A stretch of DNA of 64,000 nt from Aminobacter ciceronei (GTDB taxonomy: Bacteria > Pseudomonadota > Alphaproteobacteria > Rhizobiales > Rhizobiaceae): contig NZ_JACJHY010000022.1 in the NCBI RefSeq assembly GCF_014138625.1, forward strand, positions 1-64,000. Reading direction: 5' to 3'. Positions 21,008 to 31,301 of the stretch are shown one piece after another. The position numbers and the translations under genes were made by a program. The notes below the pieces were generated by a model, which made no database searches, had not been told where the DNA came from, and was given only the letters and a program-made list of their open reading frames with translations. The number at the start of each line of letters is the position of its first letter. Position 1 is the first letter of the stretch.

Positions 21008-21041
21008 AACGAAACGTTTCGTTATATAAAACGGGCCGTTT
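21008..21041. promoter_or_regulatory. TetR-type operator region with two inverted repeats
   Basis: A perfect 16-bp palindrome AACGAAACGTTTCGTT at 21008-21023 is followed by a second inverted repeat AAACGG-G-CCGTTT at 21029-21041, with an AT stretch between. It is immediately upstream of the small membrane protein gene and 50-80 bases upstream of the TetR gene. Perfect palindromes of this size in a divergent TetR intergene are typical operators. Confidence 0.7.
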
Positions 21042-21089
21042 CGTTTCGTCAAGAGGTGGTGTAGAGATAATCCAGCATTGGAGACCGGA

Positions 21090-21689
21090 ATGAGCATTGA
21101 AGCCGAAGCCGCGCGCAAATCGATCGGCGCCAAACGCAGCCTGGAAAGTGCGGAAGCCATCCTCGAGGCGGCCGAGGCGGTGCTGATCGAGAACGGCTAT
21201 TCCGGCTTCTCCATCGAGGCGGTGGCGCGTCGGGCCCGCGCCGGCAAGCCGACGATCTACCGCTGGTGGCCGAGCAAGACCGCGCTTTTGCTCGAGGTCT
21301 ATCAGCGCCAGAAGCGCGACATCACTTACCCGGACACCGGCGGCATCGAGGAAGACCTGTTCATCTTCGCCAGAAGCCTGTTTGCGCAGTGGCGCGACAC
21401 GCCGGCCGGCGACATCTTCCGCTCGCTGGTCGCCGAGGCGCAGCAGGACCCAGCCGCCGCCGAGGCGCTGGCCGAATACTCTGCCGGGCGCCGCGCCCAT
21501 ACCGGCAAGCTGATCGAGCGGGCCAAGGCCCGTGGCGAGGTGGCCGCCGATGTCGACCCCAGCCAGGTCGCCGACATGGTTTCGTCCTACGCCTGGGTGC
21601 ATCTCCTGACCGGACGGCTCGACGAGGACGAGGCTATGCTAAGGCGGGCTATCAGGCATATCGTGCATGGCATCGCCGTCAGGAGGTAA
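21090..21689 (+). CDS. TetR/AcrR family transcriptional regulator
   Basis: 199 residues. The N-terminal helix-turn-helix is complete (AILEAAEAVLIENGYSGFSIEAVARRARAGKPTIYRWWPSKTALL); the C-terminal ligand domain is helical with WRDTPAGDIFRSLVAEAQQDP. ATG 21090 has GGAG six bases ahead; an upstream TTG is less likely. It is divergent from a small membrane protein and six bases ahead of a glycosyltransferase, probably cotranscribed. The inducer is unknown. Confidence 0.92.
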   Translation: MSIEAEAARKSIGAKRSLESAEAILEAAEAVLIENGYSGFSIEAVARRARAGKPTIYRWWPSKTALLLEVYQRQKRDITYPDTGGIEEDLFIFARSLFAQWRDTPAGDIFRSLVAEAQQDPAAAEALAEYSAGRRAHTGKLIERAKARGEVAADVDPSQVADMVSSYAWVHLLTGRLDEDEAMLRRAIRHIVHGIAVRR

Positions 21690-21695
21690 GCGACC

Positions 21696-22622
21696 ATGGA
21701 CGACATGAAGCCGGCGGTATTGCCGATAAGCCTGATCGTGGTTTCCGACTATCTGTCGGCCGACGGCGATGGCGAGCTGCGCCAGTCGCTCCAGGCCTAT
21801 CTGTACGACCGAGCGGGGGTGCCGGCTGAAATCATCGTCATGCTGCCTGCGGAAAGCACTTTTTCGTACAGCTCTGGTCCGGGCGAACCATCGGTCGTCC
21901 TCGTCACCCACGACAGTGACGAATCCTCCCAGCTCAAGGATGCGGCCCTGCCCTACTGCCACCAGCCGCTGATCGCGGTCGTCGAGGCCGATTGCCTGCC
22001 GCAGCCAGGATGGATGGCCACGCTGCACAAGACCCTCGACGACAACCCCACCGTCGCAGCGGTGTCGGGGCGAACCTCCTATGGCGACGGCAGCATGATG
22101 AAGCGGGTGATGTCACTGCTCGACCGCGGCTTCATCGAGTGCCGCGACCGCCGTGGCAAGGTGATCCACGTCTCCAGCAACGGTGCGATCTACCGGCACG
22201 CACTGCTCGAGCGTTATCGTTTTCGGCCTGGACAAGGACCGTTCGTCAGCGCCCACATCAGGCAAGACGCGATGAACGAGGACAACGTGGAATTTGCGGT
22301 CGACCCGCGCGCCGTCTCCATCCACGCCTATGACGGCCTCGGCTTCATCTGGGACGTCCGGCGTAACAAAGGATACCAGTTTGCGTTGATGAAACTGCGC
22401 AAACGCCGCGATCGCTCGCGGCTGGGGCTGGCGGTCAGCGCAGTGATGGCATCGTTTCGGGAAAATCACCGGACCATCGATGCGGTGGGCGACCAGTTCT
22501 GCCGGCCATCCGACCGGCCGCTGCTGTGGCTGATGATGCTGGCGGTCCGCGTGCCTGAGTTCGTCGGCGCGCTGGCGGCCGCCGACCCGGTCGCATTCAA
22601 GGCTTCGACCCGCTATCGCTGA
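21696..22622 (+). CDS. Family 2 glycosyltransferase-like protein
   Basis: 308-residue GT-A fold protein. The N-terminal strand PISLIVVSDYLS, the acidic motif VVEADCLPQPGW (variant of the DxD nucleotide-sugar site), and the acceptor-side EDNVEF are visible. The first ~10 and last ~80 residues have no clear family. It starts six bases after the TetR gene with AGGAGGT. No other glycan gene is adjacent, so the product is unknown; its regulator may govern a surface sugar modification. Confidence 0.75.
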   Translation: MDDMKPAVLPISLIVVSDYLSADGDGELRQSLQAYLYDRAGVPAEIIVMLPAESTFSYSSGPGEPSVVLVTHDSDESSQLKDAALPYCHQPLIAVVEADCLPQPGWMATLHKTLDDNPTVAAVSGRTSYGDGSMMKRVMSLLDRGFIECRDRRGKVIHVSSNGAIYRHALLERYRFRPGQGPFVSAHIRQDAMNEDNVEFAVDPRAVSIHAYDGLGFIWDVRRNKGYQFALMKLRKRRDRSRLGLAVSAVMASFRENHRTIDAVGDQFCRPSDRPLLWLMMLAVRVPEFVGALAAADPVAFKASTRYR

Positions 22623-22650
22623 CCGCTTCACGGCGGCGAAATGGCGCACG

Positions 22651-22695
22651 CAAACAAAGAGGGCGGCACCGTAGGTACCGCCCCCCTTTGTTGTC
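22651..22695. terminator. Bidirectional terminator between glycosyltransferase and ppiC
   Basis: A long near-perfect hairpin: ACAAAG plus a GGGCGGC-type arm pairs with GGTACCGCCC and CTTTGT around the central CGTA. The A-rich and T-rich flanks match on both strands. It lies between converging genes. Confidence 0.75.
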
Positions 22696-22708
22696 TCTGG
22701 TGAGAAAA

Positions 22709-23623
22709 TTACTTCGACGCGTCGATGGCGTCGATGGCCTTCTTAAGCGCCGGATCGGTGATCTCGACCTTGCCGGCGCCGCGAACCTGCTTGACCAACT
22801 CGATGTATTTCTCGCGGATCAGCAGCGAGCGGACCTGGTCCTTGACGGTCTCGAATGCCGGCGGCTGCTGGGTGCGCTTGTCCTCGACCTTGATGATGTG
22901 CCAGCCGAACTGCGTCTGCACCGGCTCCTTGGAATAGGCGCCAACTTCAAGGGCGAGTGCCGCCTTCTCGAATTCCGGCACCATCTGGCCAGGGCCGAAG
23001 AAGCCGAGGTCGCCGCCCGAGGTCTTGCCGGACGGGTCGGTGGTGTTTTCGTTGGCGAGCTTCTGGAAGTCTTCGCCGCCTTCGAGCTTCTTGATGATCG
23101 CGTCGGCCTCTTCCTTGGTCTTGACCAGGATATGGCGGGCATGGACCTCGTTGACCGGCTTCTGGGCCGCGATTTCCTTGTCGTAGCGGGCGCGGATCTC
23201 GTCGTCGGTGATCTTGCCGGCGACTTCCTTCTCCACCAGTTCGCCATGCAGGGCGCGCTGGTCGAGGAAGGCGACGCGGCGCTGGAAGTCGGCGTCCTTG
23301 TCGAGACCCTTTTCGACGGCCTGGGCGGCCATCAGGCGGATTTCGATGATCGACGACAAGGCAGCAGCACGGCGCTGCTCCGGCGGCAGGTTGCCGAACT
23401 GCTGGCCAAGGTCCTGCTCGGCCAAGGTGATGTCGGCTTCAGTGACGTTCTCGCCATTGATCGTCGCCACGATCGCGTTCGGATCGACGGCAGCGGCTGC
23501 AGGGGCAGCGACCTGGGGTGCAGGCGCTGTTTCCTGTGCAACCAGCGGCAGCGACGACAGCGCCACAAGCCCGGCGGCAAGCCCGACGCGGGCAAGCGAG
23601 GCGCTACGGAACGAAAAAGACAT
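22709..23623 (-). CDS. Parvulin-type peptidyl-prolyl cis-trans isomerase (PpiC/SurA-like)
   Basis: 304 residues, exported. A signal peptide (MSFSFRSASLARVGLAAGLVALSSLPLVAQ) precedes an N-terminal helical chaperone region and a PpiC rotamase domain with VHARHILVKTKEEADAI, GGDLGFFGPGQMVPEFEKAAL and TQFGWHIIKVEDKR. It folds envelope proteins. The gene is divergent from secA, an arrangement common in Rhizobiales. Confidence 0.92.
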   Translation of the reverse strand: MSFSFRSASLARVGLAAGLVALSSLPLVAQETAPAPQVAAPAAAAVDPNAIVATINGENVTEADITLAEQDLGQQFGNLPPEQRRAAALSSIIEIRLMAAQAVEKGLDKDADFQRRVAFLDQRALHGELVEKEVAGKITDDEIRARYDKEIAAQKPVNEVHARHILVKTKEEADAIIKKLEGGEDFQKLANENTTDPSGKTSGGDLGFFGPGQMVPEFEKAALALEVGAYSKEPVQTQFGWHIIKVEDKRTQQPPAFETVKDQVRSLLIREKYIELVKQVRGAGKVEITDPALKKAIDAIDASK

Positions 23624-23710
23624 CTAAACTCTCCGGTGGGGTGATGACCGCACTTCCAAATCAACCTGAATGTGGCGGAATTTGGCGTCTCCGGCAGGCT
23701 CTCTGCAACG

Positions 23711-23739
23711 TTGACATAAGTTGTGCCCCCTCTTATCTG
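23711..23739 (+). promoter_or_regulatory. Possible sigma-70 promoter of secA
   Basis: A perfect TTGACA at 23711-23716 is followed after 16-17 bases by TTATCT/TATCTG. The -35 is ideal, the -10 weak. It lies about 125 bases upstream of the secA ATG. Confidence 0.4.
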
Positions 23740-23863
23740 TCCATCGTCTTCGCGTCCAGAAGGGTTTTTCCGGGCGCTTTTCGTGTTGAGTCTGCCAGCC
23801 TATGTTCCTCGGCAGGCTTGGCCGGCGGACAGTCGGCTTCATTCGAATTGAAAGGACCACTTG

Positions 23864-26587
<2,724 letters not shown>

Positions 26588-26597
26588 GTTGATCGGA

Positions 26598-26636
26598 AAA
26601 CGAAAACGGCGGCCCAGCGGGCCGCCGTTTTCGTTT
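26598..26636. terminator. Bidirectional terminator between secA and mgtE
   Basis: An 18-bp perfect stem (26598-26615 with 26619-26636) around a three-base loop. The arms start with AAAC and end with GTTT, so it works in both directions for two converging genes. Confidence 0.85.
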
Positions 26637-26646
26637 GTGCTTTGGC

Positions 26647-28035
26647 TTACAGCAGCGTGCCGTGGAGGATCACCAGCGCGATGCTGAAATAGATCACCAA
26701 TCCGGTGACATCGACCAGCGTCGCGACGAACGGCGCCGAGGCAGTCGCCGGGTCGAAACCAAGTCGCTTCAGCACAAACGGCAGCATCGAGCCGGTCATC
26801 GAGCCGAAGGTCACGATGCCGACAAGCGTGGCGCCGATGGTCAGGGAGACCAGCTGCCAGTGCGGACCGTAGTCGTAGAAGCCGAGCATCTGCCAGGTGA
26901 CGATGCGCACCATGCCGATGACGCCAAGGATCGAGCCCAGCGTGAGGCCGGCCGGCAACTCGCGCAACGCCACCTTCCACCAATCGCCCAGGCGCACTTC
27001 GTGCAGCGCCAGTGCCCGGATCAGCAGCGAGCTTGCCTGGCTGCCGGAATTGCCGCCCGAGCTCATGATCAGCGGAATGAACAGCGTGAGCACGATGGCC
27101 TTTTCGAGCTCGCCCTCGAAACTCTGCATGGCAGAAGCCGTCAGCATTTCGGACAGGAACAGCACGCTCAGCCAGCCGGCCCGCTTTCGGATCATCCTGA
27201 GGAAGCCGATGTCCATATAGTGCTCGTCCAGCGCCTCCATGCCGCCCATGCGATGAACCTGCTCAGTGTCGCGCTTGACCATGGTGTCGATGACGTCGTC
27301 GACGGTGACGATGCCGATGAGGTGGTTCCTGCTGTCGACAACCGGTACCGCCAGCAGGTCGTATTTGGCAATAAGGCGCACGGCCTCCTCACGCGGCGCC
27401 AGCGCGGACGTCTTGATCAGCCGGCGCTTCGGAACGGCTGACAGGATAGAAGCTCTCGGATCAGCCGAAATGACGCGCCGCAGCGGCATCGCATGGACAA
27501 GGGTTTGCCGCAACGGATCGACAACGAACACGGAATAGACGGTTTCGCGCGTGCTCTCGACCGCCCGCACGTGGCGAAGTACCTCGGCCACCGTCCAATT
27601 GGACGGCACCGAGACGAACTCCGTGGTCATCATGGCGCCGACGCAGCCTTCCGGATAGGCCAAAAGCCGTTCCAGCGCCGCGCGCGTTTCGCCGTCGAGG
27701 CCGGTCAGCAATTCGGCCCGTACGCCGGGATCGAACGCGCGTAGCGCATCGGCGGCACGGTCGGCCGACATGCCCGCAAGCAGGCGCGCGGCCGTATGCC
27801 CCGGCAGAATCGAAAGCAGTTCGGCCGCGTGGTCGAATGCCGGCTGGTCGAGCACTTCGACAGCCCGCTCCACCGGCATCAACTCAAGCAGTTGGGCGGT
27901 TTGCCCAATATCGCAGGTGTTGAGCACCTCGACGACGTCGGGTGCGGTTTCCTCCGCAAGACGCGAAGCGATGGCCGCGTTGTCGCGGATGACTGCGTCG
28001 TCGTGCAGCTCTTCGATGATGGTGGTGTAGCTCAT
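26647..28035 (-). CDS. mgtE: Magnesium transporter MgtE
   Basis: 462-residue inner-membrane Mg2+ channel. The N-terminal superhelical domain (about 1-135) and paired CBS domains (DLLAVPVVDSRNHLIGIVTVDD) form the Mg2+-sensing gate, followed by an amphipathic connector and five membrane helices (from about 290) containing the conserved MSSGGNSGSQASSLLIRALAL, part of the pore. A short upstream reading frame (28089-28157) may be a leader peptide. It converges on secA. Confidence 0.95.
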   Translation of the reverse strand: MSYTTIIEELHDDAVIRDNAAIASRLAEETAPDVVEVLNTCDIGQTAQLLELMPVERAVEVLDQPAFDHAAELLSILPGHTAARLLAGMSADRAADALRAFDPGVRAELLTGLDGETRAALERLLAYPEGCVGAMMTTEFVSVPSNWTVAEVLRHVRAVESTRETVYSVFVVDPLRQTLVHAMPLRRVISADPRASILSAVPKRRLIKTSALAPREEAVRLIAKYDLLAVPVVDSRNHLIGIVTVDDVIDTMVKRDTEQVHRMGGMEALDEHYMDIGFLRMIRKRAGWLSVLFLSEMLTASAMQSFEGELEKAIVLTLFIPLIMSSGGNSGSQASSLLIRALALHEVRLGDWWKVALRELPAGLTLGSILGVIGMVRIVTWQMLGFYDYGPHWQLVSLTIGATLVGIVTFGSMTGSMLPFVLKRLGFDPATASAPFVATLVDVTGLVIYFSIALVILHGTLL

Positions 28036-28088
28036 TTCTCACCCCTTCAGTCGCGCCGAAAGCCATCGGCGGCGACCCGGGGGAGCGA

Positions 28089-28157
28089 TCAACCGCGATC
28101 AGTCCCTTCGGTCGGCGTCGACGGCTTGGTCGATCGACTATGACTGTCGCTGTTCAT
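28089..28157 (-). CDS. Possible 22-residue leader peptide of mgtE
   Basis: A short frame MNSDSHSRSTKPSTPTEGTD plus two residues, with AAGGA seven bases before its ATG at 28157, ends 53 bases ahead of mgtE. Proline- and acid-containing leader peptides control Mg2+ transporters in enterobacteria by stalling or destabilising the ribosome when Mg2+ is low (MgtL of mgtA). This one carries Pro at two sites and several acidic residues. No homologue is known to me, so the call rests on position and ribosome site. Confidence 0.35.
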   Translation of the reverse strand: MNSDSHSRSTKPSTPTEGTDRG

Positions 28158-28264
28158 GGTTGTTTCCTTGGGTTCATGCGGCGCAGTCCGTTGGGTAAAC
28201 TGCCCACGCGGCCTAGATGGCTCCGACAAGCGAGCCAGTCAACCCCACGCGCCCGGCTTCCCGA

Positions 28265-28492
28265 TCAAGCCTTGGTGTTCGCCAGTTCGATGAGGTTGCG
28301 CAGCGCCGCCACGCCCAGGCTGTTCATGTGCTTGCGCCCGACTGATATGTCGATGCGCATCACGATCTCAAGCGGATCGGCGCCCTTGAGATCATCGAGA
28401 CGCGTGATGCCGATGTCCTGGAGATAGCTGATCATCTTCGGGCCGATCGAATGCGCCCGCAGCATCGATTTGCGTTCGTCGTCTGAGATCAT
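28265..28492 (-). CDS. Small helix-hairpin-helix protein (Cdd1/pathogenicity-locus-like)
   Basis: 75 residues, one helix-hairpin-helix domain: IGPKMISYLQDIGITRLDDLKGADPLEIVMRI, then GRKHMNSLGVAALRNLIELAN. Such proteins may bind DNA but have no defined role. The gene ends 107 bases upstream of the possible mgtE leader frame and is divergent from the flippase gene. Confidence 0.8.
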   Translation of the reverse strand: MISDDERKSMLRAHSIGPKMISYLQDIGITRLDDLKGADPLEIVMRIDISVGRKHMNSLGVAALRNLIELANTKA

Positions 28493-28576
28493 GCCGCCCC
28501 TCTCCCCCGGTTGTCTGGTCCACCCAACCGTTTCTTAATCGCTATCGGCTACATGCTGTGAGCGAAATCGCGGAAG

Positions 28577-30001
28577 ATGGAGTGTATCGAGTTGCGTTTT
28601 TCCGCAGCGATGACGGCCGAACGGTGGCTGCCGGGGCAGATCGCCTCGCGCATCATGCCGCTGTTGCGCCGCGTCGACGCAGTCCTGTTCAGCAGCGACG
28701 AGCGCGGCGAGGCCGGCCGCATGTCGCTGTTTGCGTTCGCCGTGCGCATCGTCAGTGCTGCCATCGCCTTCGTCAGCCAGGTGCTGCTGGCGCGCTGGAT
28801 GGGCAGCTTCGAATACGGCATCTTCGTCCTGGTGTGGGTGACGATGATCATCGTCGGCTCGCTGTCCTGCTTCGGCTTCCACACCTCGATCATCCGCTTC
28901 ATGTCCGAATACCGTGAGAAGGGCCTGCTGGACGATCTGCGCGGCGTGCTGGTGGCGAGCCGCCTGTTGGTGATCATCGCCTCGACAATCATCGCAGCAC
29001 TTGGCATGGCCGGCGTCTGGGCATTTTCCGGCCGGATCGAGAGCTACTATATCGTGCCGTTCTTCCTCGGGATGATCTGCCTGCCAATGCTGGCCTTGTC
29101 AGACGTGCTGCAAGGCGTCGCCCGGGCCAATTCCTGGGCCTTCGCCGCGCTTGTGCCGACCTACATCACACGGCCGGTGCTGATCCTGGTGTTCATGGCC
29201 GGAGCCGTCGCCACAGGCTTTGCGCCGACGGCCGAGACCGCGGTCATGGCCTCCATCCTCGCCACCTATGTGACGACGCTCAGCCAGCTCGTCCGCATCA
29301 CCTCACGCGCCGACAGGCGCATCCCCGCTGGCCCGCGCAACTACCGGCTCGGCTACTGGCTGAAGATCTCGCTGCCGATCTTCCTGGTCGAGAGCTTCTT
29401 CTTCCTGCTCACCAACGCCGACGTGCTGATGGTCGGCGCCTACATGGAGCCGGACAAGGTGGCGGTCTATTTCGCCACCGTGAAGACGTTGGCGCTGGTG
29501 CATTTCGTCTATTTCGCGGTCAAGGCGGGCGTCGCCCAGCGCTATGCGCGGATCGCCCATGGCGACACCGAAAAGCTCGACGGCTTTGCCCGCGAGACGG
29601 TGTCGTGGACGTTCTGGCCGTCACTGGCGATGGGCATCGTGGTGCTGCTGCTCGGCGAGCCGCTGCTCGCCATGTTCGGCCCCGGCTTCAGCGATGGTTA
29701 CCCGCTGCTGTTCCTGCTGGTTTCAGCCGTCGTCGCGCGTTCGGCGGTAGGCCCGTGCGAGAGCCTTTTGACGATGAGTGGTCACCAGAATGTCTGTGCC
29801 ATGGTTTATGCCGCGACGCTCGCACTCAACATCGGCCTCAACGTGCTGCTGATCCCGACGCTCGGACTGTGGGGCGCGGCGATCGCCACCTCGGCGGCGA
29901 TGATCTTCGAGGCCACCGCCCTGTCTTTCACCGTCTGGCGCAAACTCGGTATCGTCATGGTCCTGTTCATTCCCACGAAACGCACGGTAGAGAACGCCTG
30001 A
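28577..30001 (+). CDS. Oligosaccharide flippase family membrane protein
   Basis: 474-residue member of the MOP exporter superfamily (Wzx/MATE-like) with about 14 hydrophobic helices. Early features are FAVRIVSAAIAFVSQVLLARWMG and later FLVESFFFLLTNADVLMVGAYM and LNIGLNVLLIPTLGLWGAAIAT, typical of lipid-linked sugar flippases. The start is uncertain: 28577 gives the longest form, ATG 28610 (MTAERWLPG) is as likely. The stop overlaps the start of the GNAT gene (TGATG), so the two are coupled. It probably moves a lipid-linked glycan across the inner membrane. Confidence 0.85.
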   Translation: MECIELRFSAAMTAERWLPGQIASRIMPLLRRVDAVLFSSDERGEAGRMSLFAFAVRIVSAAIAFVSQVLLARWMGSFEYGIFVLVWVTMIIVGSLSCFGFHTSIIRFMSEYREKGLLDDLRGVLVASRLLVIIASTIIAALGMAGVWAFSGRIESYYIVPFFLGMICLPMLALSDVLQGVARANSWAFAALVPTYITRPVLILVFMAGAVATGFAPTAETAVMASILATYVTTLSQLVRITSRADRRIPAGPRNYRLGYWLKISLPIFLVESFFFLLTNADVLMVGAYMEPDKVAVYFATVKTLALVHFVYFAVKAGVAQRYARIAHGDTEKLDGFARETVSWTFWPSLAMGIVVLLLGEPLLAMFGPGFSDGYPLLFLLVSAVVARSAVGPCESLLTMSGHQNVCAMVYAATLALNIGLNVLLIPTLGLWGAAIATSAAMIFEATALSFTVWRKLGIVMVLFIPTKRTVENA

Positions 30002-31284
30002 TGGCAGCCATACCGCTTCTCGAGGAAACAAGTGGCGGCCCGGCGGGCTCGCTGATCGCCGGCATTGCCGGCGTGCCGACCGACGCCGCCGAAGCAGCCC
30101 ATCTCGAACTGACATCGGCCGAAAGACCGCTGCGCAGGCTGGCGATCTATCCGGCCTCGGCCGGCTTCGACCTCGTCGAGGAGCTCGACCATCTCTGCGC
30201 CCGCACAATCGAGCCCAACGTCTTTTTCAACCCGCGTTTCCTGGCGCCCGCCATGCCGCGGCTCGAGGACCGCGAGGTGCGCCTCGCTGTGATCCGCGAC
30301 GGTACCGAGTATCGCAGCCGGCTGCGGCTGCTGGTGCCCTATTCGGTGGAGAGGCCGGCGGTGCCGCTGGGCATACCTGTCATGCGGACATGGTCGAGCC
30401 CGTTTGGCCCGCTTGGCACGCCGCTGCTCGACCGCGACGATCCTGAAGGGGTGATCGCCGACTTCTTCGCCATGCTGGCACGGCCACATCTCAAGCTGCC
30501 GAAAGTGTTCGTCATGCCCGACATGCGCCTCGACGGCGCCGTGGCGCGGATGCTGAGCGCAACGGCCGAATCGCGTAACCTGCCGCTGGTGGTGACCGGT
30601 CAGTTCGAACGGCCCTTCCTCGAAAGCGACGCCGAGGGCGAAGACTATCTAAAGGAGGCGCTCGGCAGCCGCCACTACAAGGAATTCCGCCGGCTGGGCC
30701 GCCGACTCGCTGATCAGGGCGTCGTCGAGCACAAGGTTGCCCGCACCCAGGACGACGTGCGCCACGCCATCGAACAGTTCCTGACGCTGGAAGCTTCCGG
30801 CTGGAAGGGACGCCAGCGCACCGCCATGGCGATCGACCGCTACCGCGCCGCCTTCGCCCGCGAGGCGGTGCACCGCATGTCGGAACAGGACATGTGCCGC
30901 ATCCATTCACTGACGCTCGACGGCCGCACCATCGCCAGCCTTGTCGTCTTCGTCGAGGCCGGCGTCGCCTACACCTGGAAGACCGCCTATGACGAGACGC
31001 TGTCGGCTTGTTCACCGGGCGCGTTGCTGATGATGGCGGTGACCGGACATCACCTCGACGACCCCAACATCATGATGACCGACAGCTGCGCTGTGCCCGA
31101 CCATCCGCTGGTCGGCAAGATGTGGAGCGAGCGCAAACCGATGGGCACCTTCGTCGTCGGGCTGACGCCGGACGCCGACCGCGTTACACGGCAGGCGGCC
31201 TCGCAGTTGCACCTGTACCGCGAGACACGCAAGCTCGCCGTCAGGCTGCGCGACCGCGTGCGCAGCCTGCTCAAGAAGCGCTAG
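30001..31284 (+). CDS. CelD/BcsL-like GNAT acyltransferase
   Basis: 427-residue cytosolic protein of the GNAT group annotated for cellulose synthesis (CelD/BcsL). The C-terminal half holds the acyltransferase fold: HYKEFRRLGRRLADQG, EQFLTLEASGWKGRQRTA and LTLDGRTIASLVVFVEAGVAYTWKTAYDE. It is coupled by a one-base overlap to the flippase. In other species such enzymes add an acyl or aminoacyl group to exopolysaccharide; the actual substrate is unknown. Confidence 0.82.
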   Translation: MAAIPLLEETSGGPAGSLIAGIAGVPTDAAEAAHLELTSAERPLRRLAIYPASAGFDLVEELDHLCARTIEPNVFFNPRFLAPAMPRLEDREVRLAVIRDGTEYRSRLRLLVPYSVERPAVPLGIPVMRTWSSPFGPLGTPLLDRDDPEGVIADFFAMLARPHLKLPKVFVMPDMRLDGAVARMLSATAESRNLPLVVTGQFERPFLESDAEGEDYLKEALGSRHYKEFRRLGRRLADQGVVEHKVARTQDDVRHAIEQFLTLEASGWKGRQRTAMAIDRYRAAFAREAVHRMSEQDMCRIHSLTLDGRTIASLVVFVEAGVAYTWKTAYDETLSACSPGALLMMAVTGHHLDDPNIMMTDSCAVPDHPLVGKMWSERKPMGTFVVGLTPDADRVTRQAASQLHLYRETRKLAVRLRDRVRSLLKKR

Positions 31285-31301
31285 AAGGCTCCGGATCAAG
31301 C

